Assembly (NCBI GenBank): GCA_034440615.1
Contig: JAOTOM010004331.1
Location: forward strand, 142,501-206,500
Origin: Ashinkailepas kermadecensis
Lineage: Eukaryota > Arthropoda > Thecostraca > Neolepadidae
Length of the DNA: 64,000 bases
Direction of reading: 5' to 3'
Each line of letters starts with the position of its first letter. The first letter of the stretch is position 1. A program made the position numbers and the translations under genes. The notes beneath the pieces were generated by a model that was not told the DNA's origin, did no database searches, and saw nothing but the letters and a program-made list of their open reading frames with translations. Positions 58,581 through 64,000 of the stretch are shown piece by piece.

Positions 58581-58945
58581 ACTACTAGTAATAGAGTACT
58601 ACTATTAAGAAAATATTACTTTATTACTGCTAATTCAGCGATAAAAGCAGTAGTATGCGACGGCAACGAGGACCTTGCAACCTTTCCATATATGTAGGCA
58701 CCGCCCACACTTACTTCTGTTTTTGATCCGTTCATGTAAGTGACGTTGTGGCCGGAACAAGCCGAGAAGATGTACTCCAATGAACGCAAATGCGACTCCT
58801 GTGTAACGCTGTAGCCTGGTTCTGTCACCACGACTTGGATTGTGCAACATAGTGTGCGCGGGGTCGGCCATTGCCAAAGCCGCCTCCGTTTTCTGGATTC
58901 CTGCCCACATTGTTCGCGGCGGCCGACAGACAATCAATGGCATCA

Positions 58946-59600
58946 CAGCTGCAGGTGCTGGAGCCCCGGGTACGGGCTCATAGTGGGGCCGTGCTCCCAG
59001 CTGCAGGCGCTGGAGCCCCCGGTACGGGCTGATAGTGGAGCCGTGCTCCCAGCTGCAGGTGCTGGAGCCCCCGGTACGGGCTCATAGTGGGGCCGTGCTC
59101 ACAGCTGCAGGCGCTGGAGCCCCCGGTACGGGCTCATAGTGGAGCCGTGCTCCCAGCTGCAGGTGCTGGAGCCCCCAGTACGGGCTGATAATGGGCCGTG
59201 CTCACAGCTGCAGGTGCTGGAGCCCCCAGTACGGGCTGATAGTGGGGCCGTGCTCCCAGCTGCAGGTGCTGGAGCCCCCGGTACGGGCTGATAGTGGGGC
59301 CGTGCTCTCAGCTGCAGGCGCTGGAGCCCCCGGTACGGGCTGATAGTGGGGCCGTGCTCCCAGCTGCAGGTGCTGGAGCCCCCGGTACGGGCTGATAGTG
59401 GGGCCGTGCTCCCAGCTGCAGGTGCTGGAGCCCGCCCGGCTGAGCTCAGGTGCTGGCCCTGGAGCCCCCAGAACGGGCTCATAGTCGGGCCGTGCTCAGG
59501 CAGTGCTGGAGGCTGATAGTACGGACACGCAGGTGCTGATCGTACGGGCTGAATGGGCCGTGCTCCAGCTGCAGGCCTGGAGCCCCGAACGGGCTCATAT
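58946..59600. repeat. 52-bp minisatellite, about 12 copies
   Basis: The unit contains CAGCTGCAGGTGCTGGAGCC, then CCCGGTACGGGCTGATAGTG, then GGGCCGTGCTCC. Copies right of about 59430 become truncated and rearranged. It starts exactly where retrotransposon homology stops. Confidence 0.94.
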
Positions 59601-61034
59601 TCGCCACGTTGGGCATGCGACGCCCTGTCGTTTGCCTCGCCGCCAGGATGCGGCCGTGACACCCCGAGATAACACGGCCGCTTCTGTCTATGCCGGGCAC
59701 TCTGAGGAGCCAGCTCCCGACACCACGTCGGGGTTGGAACTGCCAGGCGCCCCGGCCGGGACACCTCGAGATGACACGGCCGCTTCTGTCTGTGCCGGGC
59801 ACTCTGAGGAGCCAGCTCCCTACACCACGTCGGGCTGGAGATGCCAGAGAGTATTGTCTGGATCGGCGCCGTACACTTTGATCCGGCACATTCGGACGTA
59901 TGCAGCCATGCCCGCCGACAAATACCCTGCATTTGCCGACGAGCAGATGCAGCGGCAGCATTATGACGTGTCTGTCGCTTAATGCTCACCAGGGCCCCCG
60001 TCGGGACTAAGTAGGACGACTTGCCGAAGGTCGTATGGACTCAAGTCACAAAACCCGGCTCACAAATCCAGCCCGTACATGCGGCCTGCGCGTTCATAGG
60101 ATATGCGGTAGGAAATGCGGTAGGAAATGCGGTGGCATCAGCTCAGGAGAGAGCCAGGGATTCCTTGGTGGCTGTGTTAGCTGTGCTGAGCTCTCAGAGC
60201 TGTTGGTTTGATTAGCCAGTTGGGCTTAAGGGCGCATCAGCCGCACCGGTTTACCGCTCCCAAAGCTGTTCGCCTCTGGTATGTCACTCTTTCCGTCACG
60301 GCAGGCTTCTGGGTTCGTATCGTTCACGGCCATTTCGCGCCCCACTTTTTCTCTGTTGTTTCGGCTAAGCTGCTGTTTTTTTTTGCGGTGCACTCTCCAT
60401 TTGCGTGTAGTAGTTTTATTATTAGTGAAGATTAACTTGCGACGATACGGCATTCAGATGACCGTCGTATTTCACATTACCGCCGAATTCAGAATGGAGC
60501 TGGGCGCGCCGTTGTTTTTGTGAGCCTGTCCCGAGATGGACGACAGCGATCCGACTTTGACCTTGACCCGGTGGTGGCCGAATATCTGGTGTGTAGTAGG
60601 TCCACTTATTTCCTGGCTTTCATGTCATCCACAATGTAGCCAGGTGCCGAGGGAAACGTCATAGCCGTGAAAGCTGGCCCCGAGACTAAATTCGAATTTG
60701 AAGTGCTGCTCTATCTCAACTAGGAGCTGCCATGTAACTAATAACCGTGACGCTCAGAGAAACTCATGGTTGCCGGTGAATATGTGATTATGCTGTAGCG
60801 CCGGCTGAGTGCCGATGCTCGCGCAACAATAAACAGTCGTATTTCCCGGAGACAAGTAGAGCCCCGTTCATCTGTCATCGCAGCGTTTCTCTCCATATAT
60901 CCGAGCTGTGCGTTTTTGTCCCCGGCGACGTTTCTCTGCCCGCCAGCGGCAGCTTATCTTCCTGTCGGACGCCATTAAAGCATAATGATGTATCCTGTCA
61001 CGGTTCGTTTGGTGCGCAGTGGATGCTGGTCTTT
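59601..61034. other. Spacer with a 102-bp tandem duplication
   Basis: A ~102-bp unit containing ACACGGCCGCTTCTGTCT and GCCGGGCACTCTGAGGAGCC occurs twice (markers at 59666 and 59768). GGAAATGCGGTA-type 13-bp repeats (three copies) lie at about 60098-60135. The remainder to 61034 is unique, with no recognised gene. Confidence 0.6.
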
Positions 61035-61098
61035 ATTCATATCAGCGCTACTGATAATCATCCAGTATGCGTATCAGCGCTACTGATAATCATCCAGC
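61035..61098. repeat. 39-bp duplication containing a small palindrome
   Basis: TATCAGCGCTACTGATAATC occurs twice with about 32-39 bp spacing. Each copy contains TATCAG...CTGATA, a 6-bp stem with a 5-base loop. Confidence 0.8.
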
Positions 61099-61129
61099 TT
61101 GCAGGCCGGAGTCGCGGTGGCAACTGACA

Positions 61130-61485
61130 GAGGGGGATGGAATCATGGTAACCATTGTCAGTGGTGAATTGAGTCATTGTAACCATTGTCAGTGGGTGGA
61201 GTCGTGGTAGCCATTGCCATTGGAGGTTGGGTTCATGGTAGCAATTATCGTGTGAGTGGAGTCATGGTTTGTCACCAGGGGATGTGGTCATGGTAGCCAT
61301 TGTCAGTGGGATGGGTCATGGTACCCATTGTCAGTGGGGGTGAAATTATGGTAGCCATTGTCGACGGGTGTGGAGTCACGGTAGTCATTGGCAGTGGAAG
61401 ATGGAGTCACGGTAGCCATTGTCAGTGGATTATAGAGTCACGGTAGCCATTGTCAGTGGGGATGGAGTCACAGTAGCGGATAACA
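61130..61485. repeat. ~37-40-bp minisatellite, about 9 copies
   Basis: The unit contains GGTAGCCATTGTCAGTGG followed by GGATGGAGTCAT. Unit length varies. Confidence 0.9.
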
Positions 61486-61514
61486 GTGGCAGCCGGAATG
61501 GCATGGGCCGTTAA

Positions 61515-61690
61515 ACGGTGGAGGCCGGGGTCTCGGTGGGGTGCCGTGAGGTGATGACCGGGTCCGACCCCACGACCGGCCGTCGTGGGTCAACAGAGGA
61601 GGCCGGGGTCTCGGTGGGGTGCCGTGAGGTAATGACCGGGTCGTCGACCCCGCGACCGGCCGTCGTGGGTCGCCCGGCCGTCGTGGGCCA
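61515..61690. repeat. 78-bp unit, about 2 copies
   Basis: GAGGCCGGGGTCTCGGTGGG marks the unit at 61521 and 61599. Each continues through GTGCCGTGAGGT and GACCGGCCGTCGTGGGT. A short extra copy of the last motif follows. Confidence 0.88.
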
Positions 61691-62045
61691 TACGTAACCT
61701 TCATTCACAGCAGGATCGGATCTTGTGTCCGCAAGTACTGGCGACGCTGCATGACAGTCGTCATTCTCTGGTGCCCGGTGAGCATCCAATGACAGGCGAT
61801 CTGACCTGGCCTGCTGGTGCGACTCTGGTGAATTGACATGGCTGCGAGCCCTATGGTGTGGCCGTGCGATCCCTCCGTCCTCCGGTGGCCGTGGGAGGCA
61901 ATGGTCTGGCCTTACCACGCTGTCCCGCGATCTCGTCTGAGCACGCCACCGTGGGCGGGTGCCCCGACCTGCAGCCGTCGCCGCCGTCCGACGTTGTCGC
62001 GCCATGACCCGACCCGACCTGACCCGACCCGTCCTGCGCCGGCAG
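61691..62045. other. Spacer upstream of the claudin-type exon
   Basis: This is unique GC-rich sequence, probably intronic or 5' flank. It ends in GACCCGACC-type short repeats and CGCCGGCAG, usable as a weak splice acceptor. An ATG at 62004 is in frame with the exon, but the intervening codons (Thr/Arg/Pro) look like repeat, not protein. Confidence 0.45.
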
Positions 62046-62232
62046 GTGATCGCGTTCATCTGCGGCCTGATCGTGCTGCTGCTGATGGCGCTGGCTCTGG
62101 CGTCCAGCGACTGGCTGCTCAGCGACGGCTGGCGACAGGGCCTGTTCGCCCACTGCACCGAGGAGGACGCCGGCCGGCCGCTGCCGTTCGACCTGCCGTT
62201 CGAGCCGGGCTGCCACCGCGCCAGGAATGCCG
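62046..62232 (+). CDS. Internal exon of a PMP22/claudin-superfamily protein, TMEM47-like
   Basis: The 187-bp exon encodes 62 residues plus one base. Residues 1-19 (VIAFICGLIVLLLMALALA) form the first transmembrane segment. Then follows SSDW with Trp23, then GWRQGLFAHC with Gly-Leu-Phe 32-34 and Cys37, then Cys56 in PGCHRARNA. Trp, Gly-Leu-aromatic, Cys, Cys is the first extracellular loop signature of the claudin/PMP22/TMEM47 group. These are four-pass membrane proteins at cell junctions. The flanks fit splicing: an acceptor CGGCAG at 62040-62045 and a strong donor GTGCGT at 62233-62238. The remaining three transmembrane segments are not in this window and would lie downstream. An N-terminal exon should lie upstream. 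The assignment to TMEM47-like rather than another claudin-type family is from remembered similarity. Confidence 0.75.
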
Positions 62233-62249
62233 GTGCGTGCCGGGTGGTC

Positions 62250-63720
62250 GCTGGCTGTGTGTGGGTGGGTGGTGGGTGATGAGTGGTGGCTGGTGGGTGA
62301 CTGGTCGTGTGCGGTGGGTGGCCAGGGGTGGTGGGTGATGGATGATGGCTGGTGGGTGACTCGTCGTGTACGGTGGGTGGCCAGAGGTGGTAGGTGATGG
62401 ATGATGGCTGGTGGGTGACTGGTCGTGTGCGGTGGGTGACCAGGGGTGGTGGGTGATGGATGGTGGATGGTGGGTGACTGGTCGTGTGCGGTGGGTGGCC
62501 AGTGGTGGTGGGTGATGGATGATGGCTGGTAGGTGACTGGTCGTGTGCGGTGGGTGGCCAGGGGTGGTGGCTGGTGGATGACTGGTCGTGTGCGGTGGGT
62601 GGCCAGTGGTGGTGGGTGATGGATGATGGCTGGTGGGTGACTGGTCGTGTGCGATGGGTGGCCAGAGGTGGTGGGTGATGGCTGGTGGGTGACTGGTCGT
62701 GTGCGGTGGGTGGCCAGGGGTGGTGGGTGATGGATGGTGGATGGTGGGTGACTGATCGTGTGCGGTGGGTGGCCAGGGGTGGTGGGTGATGGATGGTGGC
62801 TGGTGGGTGATGGATGGTGGATGGTGGGTGACTGGTCGTGTGCGGTGGGTGGCCAGGGGTGGTGGGTGATGGATGGTGGCTGGTGGGTGACTGGTCGTGT
62901 GCGGTGGGTGGCCAGGGGTGGTGGGTGATGGATGGTGGGTGGTGGGTGATTGATGGTGGATGGTGGGTGACTGGTCGTGTGCGGTGGGTGGCCAGGGGTG
63001 GTGGGTGATGGATGGTGGCTGGTGGGTGACTGGTCGTGTGCGGTGGGTGGCCAGTGGTGGTGGGTGATGGATGGTGGCTGGTGGGTGACTGGTCGTGTGC
63101 GGTGGGTGGCCAGTGGTGGTGGGTGATGGATGGTGGATGGTGGGTGACTGGTCGTGTGCGGTGGGTGGCCAGGGGTGGTGGGTGATGGATGGTGGGTGGT
63201 GGGTGACTGGTCGTGTGCGGTGGGTGGCCAGTGGTGGTGGGTGATGGATGGTGGCTGGTGGGTGACTGGTCGTGTGCGGTGGGTGGCCAGGGGTGGTGGG
63301 TGATGGATGGTGGGTGGTGGGTGATGGATGGTGGATGGTGGGTGACTGGTCGTGTGCGGTGGGTGGCCAGAAGTGGTGGGTGATGGCTGGTGGGTGACTG
63401 GTCGTGTGCGGTGGGTGGCCAGGGGTGGTGGGTGATGGATGGTGGCTGGTGGGTGACTGGTCGTGTGCGGTGGGTGGCCAGGGGTGGTGGGTGGTGGGTG
63501 ATGGATGGTGGATGGTGGGTGACTGGTCGTGTGCGGTGGGTGGCCAGAGGTGGTGGGTGATGGATGGTGGGTGACTGGTCGTGTGCGGTGGGTGGCCAGG
63601 GGTGGTGGGTGATGGATGGTGGCTGGTGGGTGACTGGTCTTGTGCGGGGGGTGGTGGGTGATGGATGGTGGCTGGTGGGTGACTGGTCGTGTGCGGTGGG
63701 TGGCCAGGGGTGGTGGTGGA
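62250..63720. repeat. G-rich ~59-bp minisatellite, about 24 copies, in the putative intron
   Basis: The unit contains GTGGGTGACTGGTCGTGTGC, then GGTGGGTGGCCAGGGGTGGT, then GGGTGATGGATGGTGGCTG. Copies differ by insertion or loss of GATGGATGGTGG submotifs, so unit length ranges from about 43 to 85 bp. The minus frame of about 740 codons (SPTSHHPSPTTP-type) is an artefact. It begins about 17 bp after the exon's donor site. Confidence 0.96.
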
Positions 63721-63846
63721 TCAGCGGCAACCAGTTGCCGTTAACAACGTATGGGTGTTTAGGTTTTCTATTGGTTTGTTCTGTGGGTGTCCCTTCCTAT
63801 ATTTACGGGGTGTCCGGGAAGGTCTATTCTTCGCAGTGTTCTAAGA
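63721..63846. other. Short unique spacer
   Basis: Unique sequence containing CCCTTCC...GGGAAGG complementarity (63790-63822). No gene is recognised. Confidence 0.5.
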
Positions 63847-63972
63847 AGAATAGACTTCTCTCTATTCTGAGAGAAGTCTATTCTCTATTGTTGACTATTC
63901 TTGAGAATATTATCGAGAAGACTATTCTCTATTCTGAGAGGATAGTCTTCTCAAGACGTCTGTTGACGTCTT
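63847..63972. other. Three consecutive hairpins
   Basis: Hairpin 1 has arms GAATAGACTTCTCTC (63848-63862) and GAGAGAAGTCTATTC (63869-63883), perfect, with a 6-base loop TATTCT. Hairpin 2 has arms at 63915-63930 and 63937-63952, about 16 bp with one G-T pair and the related loop ATTCTG. Hairpin 3 has arms AAGACGTC / GACGTCTT (63953-63960 and 63965-63972) with loop TGTT. Hairpins 1 and 2 are related in sequence, which suggests duplication. Confidence 0.9.
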
Positions 63973-63978
63973 TTCCCA

Positions 63979-64000
63979 CCAGGGCCGGATCCAGGAATCT
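63979..64000 (+). mobile_element. Possible transposon terminus cut by the window edge
   Basis: CAGGGCCGGATCCAGGAATC at 63980-63999 resembles the CAGGG-type ends of hAT elements. Without the rest of the element this is only a suggestion. Confidence 0.25.

Larger units (their letters stand above)
57390..58945 (-). mobile_element. Minus-strand non-LTR retrotransposon 3' fragment, split by SINEs
   Basis: Read on the minus strand, 58945-58616 encodes the first part of an RNase H domain (YMNGSKTEVSVGGAYI, then FIAELAVIK). Bases 58031-57734 encode the rest (LTDSLSSLIIIS; WIPAHVGIRGNELADAATRR) with a frame change near 57900. About 57700-57390 encodes RWPSSFKLSRMDEVALCRF, then after another frame change CERCNAPLTAHHTLVACQKY, the C-terminal zinc-knuckle region. 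In intact relatives the first catalytic residue sits in a TDGS motif; here it is MNGS, so that Asp is lost. The gap 58032-58615 holds a nested minus-strand SINE and a plus-strand SINE. RT and endonuclease are absent. The 5' limit meets the 52-bp minisatellite. Confidence 0.9.

Noticed and set aside
58616..58946. Independent host RNase H gene
   Set aside because: The domain continues after the SINE gap into a retrotransposon zinc-knuckle end, so it is a LINE fragment.
61511..63730. 739-codon minus-strand frame
   Set aside because: Its Ser/Pro/Thr/His repeat is the complement of the G-rich 59-bp minisatellite, and it runs antisense to the claudin-type exon.

Overview
This window looks like metazoan nuclear DNA, most likely from an arthropod. 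No bacterial-style gene array, operon or ribosome-binding-site pattern is present. The evidence is fragments of RNase H-bearing non-LTR retrotransposons, tRNA-derived SINEs with target-site duplications, a hAT-type MITE, spliced-gene signals, and one exon of a PMP22/claudin-family four-transmembrane protein closest to the TMEM47-like group. The exact taxon cannot be fixed from the sequence. A crustacean is a guess based on the overall style.

Most of the window is tandem repeat. Bases 1-9032 are one satellite, first a hexamer (TATCTC) and then a heptamer (TATCTCC), and it runs off the left edge. From 9.9 kb to 63.7 kb there are more than 30 unrelated minisatellite arrays with units of 11 to about 80 bp. 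The largest are a 48-bp array (12.0-13.2 kb), a 71-bp array (39.1-42.2 kb, about 43 copies) and a G-rich array of about 59 bp (62.25-63.72 kb). Nearly all long open frames are these arrays read through. They are open on both strands and change protein frame with unit length, so I do not call them genes. Several arrays abut short, very GC/CpG-rich blocks that resemble promoters or first exons.

Mobile elements: a decayed plus-strand non-LTR element (about 26.9-30.0 kb; reverse transcriptase, RNase H, CCHC end); a second minus-strand fragment (57.4-58.94 kb; RNase H and CCHC end) split by one or two SINEs; SINE copies at 22.5, 32.1, 56.6, 58.1 and 58.5 kb; a 267-bp hAT MITE inside a 76-bp minisatellite (43.27-43.54 kb); and a 0.94-kb insert with inverted ends that splits a 40-bp minisatellite (25.6-26.6 kb) and itself carries three copies of a ~177-bp repeat.

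Host-gene candidates are few. One is a good internal exon at 62046-62232. The other is a GC-rich first exon candidate at 33873-34890 that ends at a perfect splice donor but needs a frame switch inside a repetitive stretch. No complete gene, tRNA gene, rRNA gene or CRISPR array is visible. The parts do not form a pathway. The window is best read as gene-poor, minisatellite-dense DNA with nested transposons.
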